The translations under genes were made by a program, and so were the position numbers. 45,852 nt of DNA. Origin: Actinomadura_C sp036008685. Lineage in GTDB: Bacteria > Actinomycetota > Actinomycetes > Streptosporangiales > Streptosporangiaceae. How positions within the stretch are numbered: the first letter of the stretch is position 1; the number at the start of each line of letters is the position of its first letter. The stretch is taken from contig DASYNF010000077.1 in the NCBI GenBank assembly GCA_036008685.1, positions 1-45,852 of the forward strand, given 5' to 3'. Of the stretch, positions 6,499 through 15,129 are shown one piece after another. Under the pieces are notes generated by a model. The model worked only from the letters and a program-made list of their open reading frames with translations, was not told the DNA's origin and did no database searches.

Positions 6499-8618
6499 GC
6501 ACGGTAGAGACCTGGCGTTCGCTGCTCGCGAGCGAGGACGTCAACGCCGACGAGGTCGTGACCCAGGCGCGCGTCCGCGATGTCGAACTCCCGCTCGGCG
6601 CGGGAACGGTCGCACTGATCACCCTCGACAACGGGTTCGATCACACCAAGCCCAACACGTTCGGGCCGCGCGGGCTCCTCGCCCTCAACGACGCGCTGGA
6701 CCAGGTGGCCACCCGCGACGACATCGCGGCCGTGGCGGTCACCGGCAAGCCGTTCATCTTCGCCGTCGGCGCGGACCTCAAAGGCGTGCCGGCCATCTCC
6801 GACCGCGAGGAGGCCGCGCTGATCGGCCGGCTCGGCCACGAGGTCTTCCGCCGGCTCGGCGAGCTGCCCGTACCCTCGTTCGCCTTCGTCAACGGGGCGG
6901 CGATGGGCGGCGGCGTCGAGGTGGCGCTGCACTGCTCCTACCGGACGATCTCCTCCGGCGTGCCCGCGCTGGCCCTCCCGGAATGCTTCCTCGGGCTCGT
7001 GCCGGGGTGGGGCGGGACCTACCTGCTGCCGAACCTCATCGGCGCCGAGAAGGCGCTCAAGGTCATCATCGACAACCCGCTCGCGCAGAACCGGATGCTC
7101 AAAGGCCCGCAGGCCTTCGAGCTGGGCATCGCCGACGCGATGTTCGAGCCGGCCGACTTCCTGGAGGAGTCGCTGCGCTGGACCGCCCAGGTCCTCACCG
7201 GTGAGGTGGTCGTCGAGCGCCCCGAGGTCGACAAGGGCGAGGCCTGGGACCAGGCCGTGGCCGTCGCCCGGTTCGCGGTCGAGGGCAAACTGCACGGCGG
7301 CGCCCCGGCGCCCTACCGCGCCCTCGACCTCGTGGCCGGCGCCAAGACCGCGAGCCGCGACGAGGGGTTCGCCGCCGAGCAGGACGCGCTCGCCGACCTG
7401 ATCATGAGTGACGAGCTCCGCGCGGGGCTCTACTCCTTCGACCTCACCCAGAAGCGCGCCAAGCGGCCCGCCGGTGCTCCGGACAAGGCCCTGGCCCGGC
7501 CGGTCACCAAGGTCGGCGTCGTGGGAGCGGGCCTCATGGCGAGCCAGCTCGCGCTGCTGTTCGCCCGGCGGCTCGAGGTGCCGGTCGTGATGACGGACCT
7601 GGACCAGGAGCGGCTCGACAGAGGCGTCGCCTATGTCCACGGCGAGATCGGAAAACTCCTGGCCAAGGGCAGGGTGTCCGCCGACAAGGCGGCCCGGCTC
7701 ACCTCCCTCGTCTCCGGCTCGCTCACCAAGGACGCCTTCGCCGACGCCGACTTCGTCATCGAGGCCGTCTTCGAGGAGATGTCGGTCAAGCAGAAGGTGT
7801 TCGGCGAGGTGGAGGCGGTCGTCCAGCCCACCTGTGTCCTGGCCACCAACACCTCCTCCCTGTCGGTCACCGAGATGGCCTCGGGGCTCGAGCACCCCGA
7901 GCGGGTCGTGGGCTTCCACTTCTTCAACCCGGTCGCGGTGCTGCCGCTGCTGGAGATCGTCCGCGGTGAGCGGACCGACGACGCGACGCTGGCCACCGCC
8001 TTCGCGGTGGGCAAGCGGCTGAAGAAGTCGAGCGTGCTGGTCAAGGACGCGCCCGCCTTCGTCGTCAACCGGCTGCTCACCCGGTTCCTCGGCGAGATCC
8101 TCGCCGCGGTGGACGAGGGCACGCCGCTCCAGGTGGCCGACCGGTCGGTGGCCCCGCTCGGGCTCCCGATGTCCCCGTTCCTCCTGCTGCAACTGGTGGG
8201 CCCGGCCGTCGCGCTGCACGTCGCCGAGACACTGAACACGGCCTTCCCGGACCGCTACCACGTCTCCGACCGGCTCCGCCGATTCGTCGCGTCCGGCCGG
8301 CCGGGGGTCTACGCCCCGGACCTGTCCATCGACCCGGAGGCCGCGGAGCTCTTCTCCGGTGGAGATCGTCCCTCCACCGAGGAGGAGGTGCGGCAGCGGG
8401 CCGTCGAGGCCCTGGCCCAGGAGATCAGGCTGATGCTCGACGAGGGCGTGGTCTCCGCTCCGGAGGACATCGACCTCTGCATGATCCTCGGCGCGGGCTG
8501 GCCGTTCCACCTGGGCGGCATCACCCCGTACCTGGACCGCACCGGCGTCTCGGAGAAGGCCGGCGGCCGCCGTTTCCTCGAGCCCGGCGTGGCGGATCTG
8601 CCCCGCCAGGCGCATTGA
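6495..8618 (+). CDS. fadB: Enoyl-CoA hydratase / 3-hydroxyacyl-CoA dehydrogenase (beta-oxidation multifunctional protein)
   Basis: This encodes 707 residues from the GTG at 6495, which overlaps the fadA stop (GTGA). Residues about 35-225 form a crotonase domain: the oxyanion-hole segment FAVGADLKG, NGAAMGGGVE at 133-142 and a catalytic Glu163 in LPECFLGLVPGWGG. Residues about 335-620 form a 3-hydroxyacyl-CoA dehydrogenase: the NAD-binding motif VGVVGAGLMA at 341-349, then TNTSSL and catalytic His475 in VGFHFFNPV. The C-terminal helical domain ends with GWPFHLGGITPYLD. It carries out hydration and NAD-dependent oxidation, the two steps before thiolysis. GLMAS replaces the more usual GxMGxGIA pattern, so the dinucleotide-binding turn is slightly atypical. 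A hairpin follows at 8649-8687. Confidence 0.92.
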   Translation: MSTVETWRSLLASEDVNADEVVTQARVRDVELPLGAGTVALITLDNGFDHTKPNTFGPRGLLALNDALDQVATRDDIAAVAVTGKPFIFAVGADLKGVPAISDREEAALIGRLGHEVFRRLGELPVPSFAFVNGAAMGGGVEVALHCSYRTISSGVPALALPECFLGLVPGWGGTYLLPNLIGAEKALKVIIDNPLAQNRMLKGPQAFELGIADAMFEPADFLEESLRWTAQVLTGEVVVERPEVDKGEAWDQAVAVARFAVEGKLHGGAPAPYRALDLVAGAKTASRDEGFAAEQDALADLIMSDELRAGLYSFDLTQKRAKRPAGAPDKALARPVTKVGVVGAGLMASQLALLFARRLEVPVVMTDLDQERLDRGVAYVHGEIGKLLAKGRVSADKAARLTSLVSGSLTKDAFADADFVIEAVFEEMSVKQKVFGEVEAVVQPTCVLATNTSSLSVTEMASGLEHPERVVGFHFFNPVAVLPLLEIVRGERTDDATLATAFAVGKRLKKSSVLVKDAPAFVVNRLLTRFLGEILAAVDEGTPLQVADRSVAPLGLPMSPFLLLQLVGPAVALHVAETLNTAFPDRYHVSDRLRRFVASGRPGVYAPDLSIDPEAAELFSGGDRPSTEEEVRQRAVEALAQEIRLMLDEGVVSAPEDIDLCMILGAGWPFHLGGITPYLDRTGVSEKAGGRRFLEPGVADLPRQAH

Positions 8619-8648
8619 CCCGCACGGGCTGATCGAACAGCGCTATCC

Positions 8649-8687
8649 GAAGGGGCGTCACGCGCATGGTCGCGAGGCGCCCCTTCG
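8649..8687 (+). terminator. Hairpin terminator after fadAB
   Basis: CGAAGGGGCG (8649-8658) pairs perfectly with CGCCCCTTCG (8678-8687) across a 19-base loop that contains a further GCG/CGC pairing. It lies 31 bp after the fadB stop and before the permease promoter. Confidence 0.6.
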
Positions 8688-8766
8688 TCCCGTTGGGGCG
8701 GATCTGAAATCATTACCGTCCGCGGGCGACTACCCTACGTTGCAGACCCGACTCTGGAGGCGCTCG

Positions 8767-10245
8767 ATGAGCCTGTTCCGTACGATGCCGATCGAGCGCT
8801 CCATAGAGGAGACCCGGCAAGCCGCACACCGGCTGCGCAAGGATCTCTCGGCGCTCGATCTCACCGTCTTCGGGGTCGGCGTCATCATCGGGACCGGCAT
8901 CTTCGTCCTCACCGGCCAGGTCGCCAAGGACAAGGCGGGCCCGGCCGTGGCGATCTCCTTCGTCGTCGCGGCGATCGTCTGCGGGCTCGCCGCCCTCTGC
9001 TACGCCGAGTTCGCCTCCACGGTCCCGGTCGCCGGATCGGCCTACACCTTCTCCTACGCCACCCTCGGGGAGTTCCCGGCGTGGATCATCGGCTGGGACC
9101 TCATCCTGGAGCTGGCGCTCGGCGCCGCCGTGGTCGCGGTCGGCTGGTCCGGCTACGCGAAATCGCTGCTGGACGGCCTCGGCATCCATCTACCCGAGGC
9201 GATAGCGGGAGAGGAGGCCACGTTCAACATCCCGGCGATGCTCGTCGTCCTGGCCGTGACCGCGCTCCTCGTCCTCGGGACCAAGATCTCGTCCAGGCTC
9301 AACGCCATCATCGTAGCCATCAAGATCGCTGTGGTCCTGATGGTCATCGTGGCCGGGTCCTTCTTCATCAAGGCGTCGAACTACACGCCGTTCGTCCCCA
9401 AGGCCCACCCCACCCCGGCCGTCGAAGGTGTGAAGGCACCGCTCATCCAGGTGCTGTTCGGTTTCACCCCGGTGAGCTTCGGCTGGTTCGGCGTCTTCGC
9501 GGCGGTCGCGGTCGTCTTCTTCGCCTTCATCGGGTTCGACGTCGTCGCCACCGCGGCCGAGGAGGCCCGCAAGCCGCAGCGCGACCTGCCCCTCGCGATC
9601 ATCGGCTCGCTGGTGATCTGCACCACCCTGTACATCCTGGTCTCGCTGGTCGTGGTGGGCATGGTGAACTACACCCGGCTCAGCGCCGAGGCGCCGCTGG
9701 CCGACGCGTTCAAGTCGGTGGGCCACCCGGGGTTCGCCACCATTGTGAGCGTCGGCGCGCTGGCGGGCCTGACCACCGTCGTGCTCATCCTCCTGCTCGG
9801 CCAGAGCCGGGTCTTCTTCGCGATGAGCCGTGACGGCCTGCTGCCGTCCTGGCTGGCCGCGGTCCACCCGCGGTTCGGCACGCCCTACCGCTCGACCATC
9901 ATCATGGGGCTGATCGTGGCGCTCATGGCGGGCCTGATCCCCCTCGCCGCCCTGGCCGAGCTGGTCAACATCGGCACCCTGTTCGCCTTCGTCCTGGTGT
10001 CGGTGGGCGTGGTGATCCTGCGCCGCACCCGGCCGGACCTGCAGCGGTCCTTCCGCACGCCGTGGGTCCCGGTGATCCCCGCCCTGTCGGTGCTCTCCTG
10101 CGTGTTCGTGATGCTCAACCTGCCGGTGGAGACGTGGCTGCGGTTCCTCGCCTGGATGGTGCTCGGCTCCGGGATCTACTTCGCGTACGGTCGTCGGCAC
10201 AGCCGGCTGGAGGTCCCCGCCAAGGCACCCGTCAAGCAGCTCTGA
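8767..10245 (+). CDS. APC-family amino-acid permease (cationic amino-acid transporter type)
   Basis: This encodes 492 residues. The ATG at 8767 is chosen for the GGAGG seven bases upstream; a longer frame from 8740 has no ribosome site. The N-terminal cytoplasmic tail (HRLRKDLSALDLTVFGVGVI) runs into the first helix with the signature IGTGIFVLTG, the unwound substrate site of APC transporters. About twelve membrane helices follow, with FIGFDVVATAAEEARKPQRD, the conserved cytoplasmic loop of the YfnA/CAT branch. This branch imports amino acids by proton symport across the inner membrane; the substrate cannot be read from sequence. It stands alone between hairpin-bounded fadAB and fprA. Confidence 0.88.
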   Translation: MSLFRTMPIERSIEETRQAAHRLRKDLSALDLTVFGVGVIIGTGIFVLTGQVAKDKAGPAVAISFVVAAIVCGLAALCYAEFASTVPVAGSAYTFSYATLGEFPAWIIGWDLILELALGAAVVAVGWSGYAKSLLDGLGIHLPEAIAGEEATFNIPAMLVVLAVTALLVLGTKISSRLNAIIVAIKIAVVLMVIVAGSFFIKASNYTPFVPKAHPTPAVEGVKAPLIQVLFGFTPVSFGWFGVFAAVAVVFFAFIGFDVVATAAEEARKPQRDLPLAIIGSLVICTTLYILVSLVVVGMVNYTRLSAEAPLADAFKSVGHPGFATIVSVGALAGLTTVVLILLLGQSRVFFAMSRDGLLPSWLAAVHPRFGTPYRSTIIMGLIVALMAGLIPLAALAELVNIGTLFAFVLVSVGVVILRRTRPDLQRSFRTPWVPVIPALSVLSCVFVMLNLPVETWLRFLAWMVLGSGIYFAYGRRHSRLEVPAKAPVKQL

Positions 10246-10307
10246 TCGGCGGGCTCCGTAAGATCCGCACACCGCGCTAGTAGGTGTTCGGCCGCCGGGT
10301 GGGCACA

Positions 10308-11684
10308 ATGCGAGGTGTGGCGGATCAAACTCCTTTGCGTGTGGCGGTCATCGGATCCGGGCCGGCCGGCCTCTATGCGGCCGAGGCCCTGGTCAAACAG
10401 ACCGGCGAGCAGGTGCGGGTCGACGTCTTCGATCGGCTGCCGACGCCGTACGGCCTGGTCAGGTATGGGGTGGCGCCCGATCACACGTCCATCAAGTCGA
10501 TCGCGCGCTATCTGCAGCGGGTCCTCGAGCACCCGGCGGTGCGCTTCTTCGGCTGCGTCGAGCTGGGCCGTGACATCACCCGGGCCGAGCTGCTGTCCTG
10601 CTATGACGCGGTGATCTACTCGACCGGCGCGATGGTGGACCGGCACCTCGGGATCCCCGGCGAGGACCTTCCCGGCAGCATCGCGGCGACCGACTTCGTG
10701 AACTGGTACTGCGGTCACCCGGACGCCGCCGGCCACCGGTTCGACCTGAGTGCCGAGGAGGTCGCCGTCATCGGCGTCGGAAACGTCGCCGTCGACCTGG
10801 TACGGATCCTGGCCAAGACCGCCGACGAGCTGCGGGAGACCGACGTGCCCGAGGCCGTGCTCACGGCGCTGGACGAGAGCAAGGTCCGCAGGATCCACAT
10901 GATCGGACGACGTGGACCGGCCCAGGCCAAGTTCACCACCAAGGAGGCGCGCGAGCTCGGCGCGCTCCCGAACGCCGCCATCCACGTACGCCCCGGGGAC
11001 ATGGACCTGGACGCCGCCGATCCCACCGGGGCGAGCGCGGCGCTGGCCGAGTCCGACCGGATCGTCCGCGGGAATATGAAGGCGATGCGGGCCTGGACCG
11101 AAGAGCCGCAGGGCGGCAAGCCGCGCCGCATCGACCTGAGGTTCTGGCTCGCGCCGGTCGAGATCCTCGGCCGGGATCGGGTCGAGGGACTGCGCCTCGA
11201 GCGGACCCGCCTGACCGGGGAAGGCCGCGTCGCCGGGACCGGGGAGTACGAGACCCTGCCCGCGGGCATGGTGTTCCGCTCGGTCGGCTACCAGAGCGTG
11301 CCGCTGGGCGGGCTTCCCTTCGACCAGCGCTCCCATGTCGTCCCGAACGCGGCCGGCCGGATCCTCGGACCGGATGGCCGGCCGATGCCGAGGGAGTACG
11401 TCGCAGGGTGGATCAAGCGCGGTCCCACCGGGGTGGTGGGCACCAACAAGTCCGACGCCACCGAGACCGTGCGGGTGCTGCTGGCCGATCTCGGTGCGCT
11501 GGATCACGACCGGCCCGGCCAGCGGATCGAGTCTCTGCTGGAGGCGCGAGGCGTGCCGGTGGTCACCTATGCCGACTGGCTGAACCTCGACGTCGCGGAG
11601 ATGGCTCTGGCCCGGTCGCTGGAGCGCGGTGAGAGGGTGAAGCTCGGGAGCTGGGCGGCGATGCGGGAGGCCTGTCACCCCTAG
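10308..11684 (+). CDS. fprA: Ferredoxin/adrenodoxin-type NADP+ reductase
   Basis: This encodes 458 residues from the ATG at 10308; a GTG at 10317 is an alternative and neither has a strong ribosome site. The FAD-binding start is VAVIGSGPAGLYAAEAL, followed by DRLPTPYGLVRYGVAPDH, the hallmark of the adrenodoxin-reductase/FprA branch. The NADP-binding motif is VAVIGVGNVAVDLVRIL, and the conserved GRRGPAQAKFT and FAD-contacting AGWIKRGPTGVVGTNKSD follow. It is a cytoplasmic flavoprotein moving electrons between NADPH and ferredoxin, often to supply cytochromes P450. The gene appears monocistronic and ends in a small hairpin at 11685-11702. No ferredoxin or P450 gene is in the window. Confidence 0.93.
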   Translation: MRGVADQTPLRVAVIGSGPAGLYAAEALVKQTGEQVRVDVFDRLPTPYGLVRYGVAPDHTSIKSIARYLQRVLEHPAVRFFGCVELGRDITRAELLSCYDAVIYSTGAMVDRHLGIPGEDLPGSIAATDFVNWYCGHPDAAGHRFDLSAEEVAVIGVGNVAVDLVRILAKTADELRETDVPEAVLTALDESKVRRIHMIGRRGPAQAKFTTKEARELGALPNAAIHVRPGDMDLDAADPTGASAALAESDRIVRGNMKAMRAWTEEPQGGKPRRIDLRFWLAPVEILGRDRVEGLRLERTRLTGEGRVAGTGEYETLPAGMVFRSVGYQSVPLGGLPFDQRSHVVPNAAGRILGPDGRPMPREYVAGWIKRGPTGVVGTNKSDATETVRVLLADLGALDHDRPGQRIESLLEARGVPVVTYADWLNLDVAEMALARSLERGERVKLGSWAAMREACHP

Positions 11685-11702
11685 GGTCCTGTGGCCAGGA
11701 CC
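11685..11702 (+). terminator. Small hairpin after fprA
   Basis: GGTCCTG, loop TGGC, CAGGACC: a perfect 7-bp stem starting right after the fprA stop codon. There is no T-tract; probable terminator. Confidence 0.5.
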
Positions 11703-11868
11703 GCCGATACGCCGGCCCTGACGTAACCAATCCACCTTTATGGGGATAACTCCGGAAATAATGTCCGGCCGATAGAGTCGCCGTCCCCCCGCCACGACGC
11801 GCCATTCGTACGACTCCTCGGACGAAGACCACCGAAGGGACTGCGGAGCGGAAGTCGCACCGGAGGAA

Positions 11869-12273
11869 ATGGTGACGTGGCCATGGCCTGGGCGCTACCG
11901 TGCGCATGTGCCCGACGGTCCCGAGCTGTACGGATTTCCCGCCCCGAGTCGGCTGCCCCAGCTGAGGTGGCTGGGGCCGGACTATGTCGCCGTCCTGCTG
12001 CGCGATCTGAGCCGCGGACTGTTACGCCAGGACGCCGGCACGCGGATCATGGGGGTGCGCTGTGAGGCCGAGCCCATTCTCAAGGCGGCCACGGACTCGC
12101 TGGGGATGATCCGGGCCCACGACGCGGGGTTCACCCTCGAGATCTTCGCCAAGGACGGCACCGGCCGGCCCTGGCGGTTGCGCGGGCGATGGACCTATGT
12201 GGGACGCGAGCTCGGCACGGCCGCGGCCTCGGTGACCCATTACTGGGAGCTGTTCTCCGCCGACGGAATCTAG
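11869..12273 (+). CDS. Hypothetical protein, 134 residues
   Basis: The ATG at 11869 follows CGGAGGAA with five to six bases spacing. The product is soluble with no signal peptide or membrane helix: MVTWPWPGRYRAHVPDGPEL, then GFPAPSRLPQLRWLGPDYVA, and a C-terminal half with alternating strands (TLEIFAKDGTGRPWRLRGRW, TYVGRELGTAAASVTHYWEL). The repeated Arg/Trp pattern suggests a small beta-rich domain. I do not recognise the family and assign no function. It is monocistronic; its 3' end faces dxs, with a long shared hairpin between the two. Confidence 0.6.
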   Translation: MVTWPWPGRYRAHVPDGPELYGFPAPSRLPQLRWLGPDYVAVLLRDLSRGLLRQDAGTRIMGVRCEAEPILKAATDSLGMIRAHDAGFTLEIFAKDGTGRPWRLRGRWTYVGRELGTAAASVTHYWELFSADGI

Positions 12274-12280
12274 CCGCGGG

Positions 12281-12325
12281 CGACCGCGAGATCACATCCA
12301 GGCCGGGGACGTGATCTCGCGGTCG
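12281..12325. terminator. Bidirectional 15-bp hairpin between convergent genes
   Basis: CGACCGCGAGATCAC (12281-12295) and GTGATCTCGCGGTCG (12311-12325) are perfect complements around a 15-base loop, lying between the stop codons of two convergent genes. It can end transcription from either side. Confidence 0.7.
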
Positions 12326-12333
12326 ACGGCGTG

Positions 12334-14244
12334 TCAGTCCCTCGTGCTGTGCTCCGGCTCGACGTCATGCGTCACCCGGGCCACGGCCTCCGTGAGGTCC
12401 CGGGCGAGGGCCTGCGGCGTGAGGCCGATGTCGCTCAGGATCTGGGCGCGCTTGGCGTGATCGAGGAACTCCTGCGGGATGCCGAACGTGCGCACCGGCG
12501 TGTCCACGTCGGCGTCCCGCAGCAGCCGGGCGACGGCGTCACCGACCGCCCCGACCCGGCCGTTGTCCTCGACCACGGCGACCAGGCTGTGCTCCCGGGC
12601 CTCTTCGATCAGAGCCGGGTCCAGCGGCTTGACCCAGCGCGGGTCGACCACCGTCACCCCGATGCCGTGCGCCGCCAGCCGCTGCGCCACCTCGAGACAG
12701 GAGCCGGCGAGCGGCCCGACGGCGACGATCAGGACGCTGGCGCCGTTGGACCCGGAGTGGCGGACCAGCACGTCCATCCCGCCCATGGTGTCGATGGCCT
12801 CGATGTCCTCGGCCACCGGGCCCTTCGGGAAGCGCAGCGCGGTCGGGCCGCCCGTCACCTCGACGCACTCGCGCAACAGCGCGCGCAGCCGGGAGCCGTC
12901 CCGCGGGACCGCGATCCGCATCCCGGGGACGAGCTGCAGGATCGACAGGTCCCACATGCCGTTGTGGCTGGCGCCGTCGTCTCCGGTGACCCCGGCCCGG
13001 TCCAGCACGAAGGTCACAGCCTGCTTGTGCAGCGCCACGTCCATCAGCATCTGGTCGAAGGCCCGGTTGAGGAAGGTGGCGTAGAGGGCCACCACGGGAT
13101 GCAGACCTCCCATGGCCAGGCCGGCGGCCGAGGTCACCGCGTGCTGCTCCGCGATGCCGACGTCATAGGTGCGCTCGGGGTAGGCCTCGGCGAACGCCGC
13201 CAGCCCCACCGGGTAGAGCATCGCCGCCGTGATCGCGACCAGGTCGGGCCGCTCGGCGCCGATCTCCACCATCTCGTCACTGAACTCGTTGGTCCAGATC
13301 CGAGGTTTGGGCTTCTGGACCCCGGTCGCGAGATCGTAGGGCCCCGGCGAGTGGAAACGCTCCTCGTCGTCGTTCTCGGCCGGCGAGTAGCCGAAGCCCT
13401 TCGTGGTGATGCAGTGCACGATCACCGGGCCGCCGAACCGGCGCGCCTTGCGGAGCGCGTGCTCGAGAGCGTCCTCGTCGTGGCCGTCGATGGGCCCGAC
13501 GTACTTGAGCCCGAGGTCCTCGAACATCGCCTGGGGCTGCAGGACGTCCTTGAGCCCCTTCTTGATGCCGTGCAGGGTCTCGTAGGCGACGTGGCCGACG
13601 ACCGGCGCACGCGGCACGGTCTTTTTGATCAGGTCCAGCGCGTGCTCGTACCCCCGCGTCACCCGGAGGTCGGCGAGGTGACTGGCCAGCCCTCCGATCG
13701 TCGGGGAGTAGGAGCGCCCGTTGTCGTTGACGATGATGATGACGGGGCGATCCGGGCTCGCGGCGATGTTGTTGAGCGCCTCCCAGCACATCCCGCCGGT
13801 CAGAGCACCGTCACCGACCACCGCGACGACCGTGCGGTCGTGCTCTCCGCGCAGCTCGTAGGCCTTCGCCAGTCCGTCGGCGTACGACAGCGCGGTCGAG
13901 GCGTGGGAGTTCTCGATGATGTCGTGCTCGGACTCCGCCTGGCTGGGATAGCCGGACAGACCGCCGCGCTGCTTGAGGAGGCTGAAGTCCTGCCGGCCGG
14001 TCAGCAGCTTGTGCACGTACGCCTGATGACCGGTGTCAAAAAGGATCTTGTCCCACGGCGAGTCGAAAACGCGGTGCACCGCGATGGTCAGCTCCACGGC
14101 CCCCAGATTGGGACCGAGGTGGCCGCCCGTCTTGGACACCGCGTCGACGAGGAAGTCCCGGATCTCACCGGCGAGCTGGGGCAACTGTTCGGGGACCAGT
14201 CGTTTTAGGTCCTCGGGACCTTCAATCGACTTCAACAGGCTCAC
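12334..14244 (-). CDS. dxs: 1-deoxy-D-xylulose-5-phosphate synthase
   Basis: This encodes 636 residues, the usual family length. It is a thiamine-diphosphate enzyme that condenses pyruvate with glyceraldehyde 3-phosphate, the first step of the methylerythritol phosphate route to isoprenoids. The N-terminal domain has GHLGPNLGAVELTIAVHRVF with the conserved early His and the ThDP/Mg motif GDGALTGGMCWEALNN ending in NDNGRSYSP. The central pyrimidine-binding domain contains YDVGIAEQHAVTSAAGLAMG with the catalytic Glu, and the C-terminal transketolase domain has ALRFPKGPVAE. It is divergent from idi, 149 bp away, so the two isoprenoid genes share a promoter region. Confidence 0.96.
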   Translation of the reverse strand: MSLLKSIEGPEDLKRLVPEQLPQLAGEIRDFLVDAVSKTGGHLGPNLGAVELTIAVHRVFDSPWDKILFDTGHQAYVHKLLTGRQDFSLLKQRGGLSGYPSQAESEHDIIENSHASTALSYADGLAKAYELRGEHDRTVVAVVGDGALTGGMCWEALNNIAASPDRPVIIIVNDNGRSYSPTIGGLASHLADLRVTRGYEHALDLIKKTVPRAPVVGHVAYETLHGIKKGLKDVLQPQAMFEDLGLKYVGPIDGHDEDALEHALRKARRFGGPVIVHCITTKGFGYSPAENDDEERFHSPGPYDLATGVQKPKPRIWTNEFSDEMVEIGAERPDLVAITAAMLYPVGLAAFAEAYPERTYDVGIAEQHAVTSAAGLAMGGLHPVVALYATFLNRAFDQMLMDVALHKQAVTFVLDRAGVTGDDGASHNGMWDLSILQLVPGMRIAVPRDGSRLRALLRECVEVTGGPTALRFPKGPVAEDIEAIDTMGGMDVLVRHSGSNGASVLIVAVGPLAGSCLEVAQRLAAHGIGVTVVDPRWVKPLDPALIEEAREHSLVAVVEDNGRVGAVGDAVARLLRDADVDTPVRTFGIPQEFLDHAKRAQILSDIGLTPQALARDLTEAVARVTHDVEPEHSTRD

Positions 14245-14393
14245 ATGCGCTCCTCGGATCAGAGACGACCTCGGCTCTGACTATTGGACGCACCGAGTTT
14301 AGTGCTGGTTTCCTCTTCGGCGGCGCCCGCCCCGGGTCTGTAAGGATCTTCACACGGATCCGAGCATGGGTCCGACGGAGATAGGACAGAGAC

Positions 14394-14978
14394 ATGGAAG
14401 ACGAGGACATCGTGCTGCTGGACCAGACCGGCGCGGCGATCGGCACAGCCCCGAAGGCCAGCAGTCACCACCGTGAGACCCCGTACCACCTGGCCTTCTC
14501 CAGCTATGTCCTGGACGAGGCGGGGCGGGTGCTGATCACCCAGCGGGCTCACCACAAGACCACCTGGCCGTCGGTGTGGACCAACACCTGCTGTGGCCAC
14601 CCGGCCCCGGGCGAGAGGCTCAGGGACGCCGTCCTCCGGCGGCTCCGCGACGAACTCGGCATCACCGCGGAGGGGCTCACGCCGCTGCTGCCGGAGTTCT
14701 CCTACCGCGCCGAGATGGACAACGGGGTCGTGGAGTACGAACGCTGCCCGGTCGTTCGGGCGGTGTTCAAGGGTCCGGACACCGGCGCCGTGCACCCCAA
14801 CCCGGAGGAGGTCGCGGCGGCGCGCTGGCTCACCTGGGAGGAGTGCCTCGAGCTGGCCGAGCGGCCGGAGGCCTCCCCGTGGTATCGCCTGCAGCTCGCC
14901 CAGCTCGCCCCGCTCGGGTCGCCGCTGGACTGGCCCGCCGCCTCACCGGCGCTGCTTCCGCCGGCCCTTGCGTGGTAA
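14394..14978 (+). CDS. idi: Isopentenyl-diphosphate delta-isomerase, type I
   Basis: This encodes 194 residues with a Nudix fold. It interconverts isopentenyl and dimethylallyl diphosphate. The catalytic Cys67 lies in TNTCCGHPAPGE with His69 as a metal ligand, and the second acid site is E114-Y-E116 in GVVEYERCPV. The metal-binding helix LRRLRDELGI corresponds to the Nudix box. The ATG at 14394 is preceded by GGAGATAGGA. It is divergent from dxs, which supplies precursor through the MEP pathway; pairing of the two suggests flux control for isoprenoid or carotenoid synthesis elsewhere. The C-terminal tail (PAASPALLPPALAW) is short and Pro/Ala-rich. Confidence 0.93.
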   Translation: MEDEDIVLLDQTGAAIGTAPKASSHHRETPYHLAFSSYVLDEAGRVLITQRAHHKTTWPSVWTNTCCGHPAPGERLRDAVLRRLRDELGITAEGLTPLLPEFSYRAEMDNGVVEYERCPVVRAVFKGPDTGAVHPNPEEVAAARWLTWEECLELAERPEASPWYRLQLAQLAPLGSPLDWPAASPALLPPALAW

Positions 14979-15022
14979 GGGTTTTACATGATCACGGGAG
15001 GATAACAAAGGTTGATTTGGGC

Positions 15023-15033
15023 GCTCTGAGAGC
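15023..15033. promoter_or_regulatory. GCTCT-G-AGAGC palindrome before the first sugar ABC operon
   Basis: A perfect 5-bp inverted repeat around one base, about 100 bp upstream of the binding-protein gene and within its likely promoter. It is short enough to be chance, and no regulator gene is adjacent. A second 8-bp palindrome ACACGTGT lies near 15061. Confidence 0.25.
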
Positions 15034-15129
15034 AGACGCTTGGTCCATCACACGCTCGCAACACGTGTCCCATCCGTCGCGTCCCTTCGGTGGAGCCGCC
15101 GGAGGTCACGGCGAGACATCCGAAGGGAC

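Noticed and set aside
6480..8615. A 711-codon open frame opposite fadB
   Set aside because: Shadow of fadB, which has complete catalytic motifs.
12331..14208. A 625-codon open frame opposite dxs
   Set aside because: It mirrors the dxs codons on the other strand, is rich in His/Arg/Gly/Val as expected of an antisense shadow in high-GC DNA, and has no ribosome site or recognisable domain.
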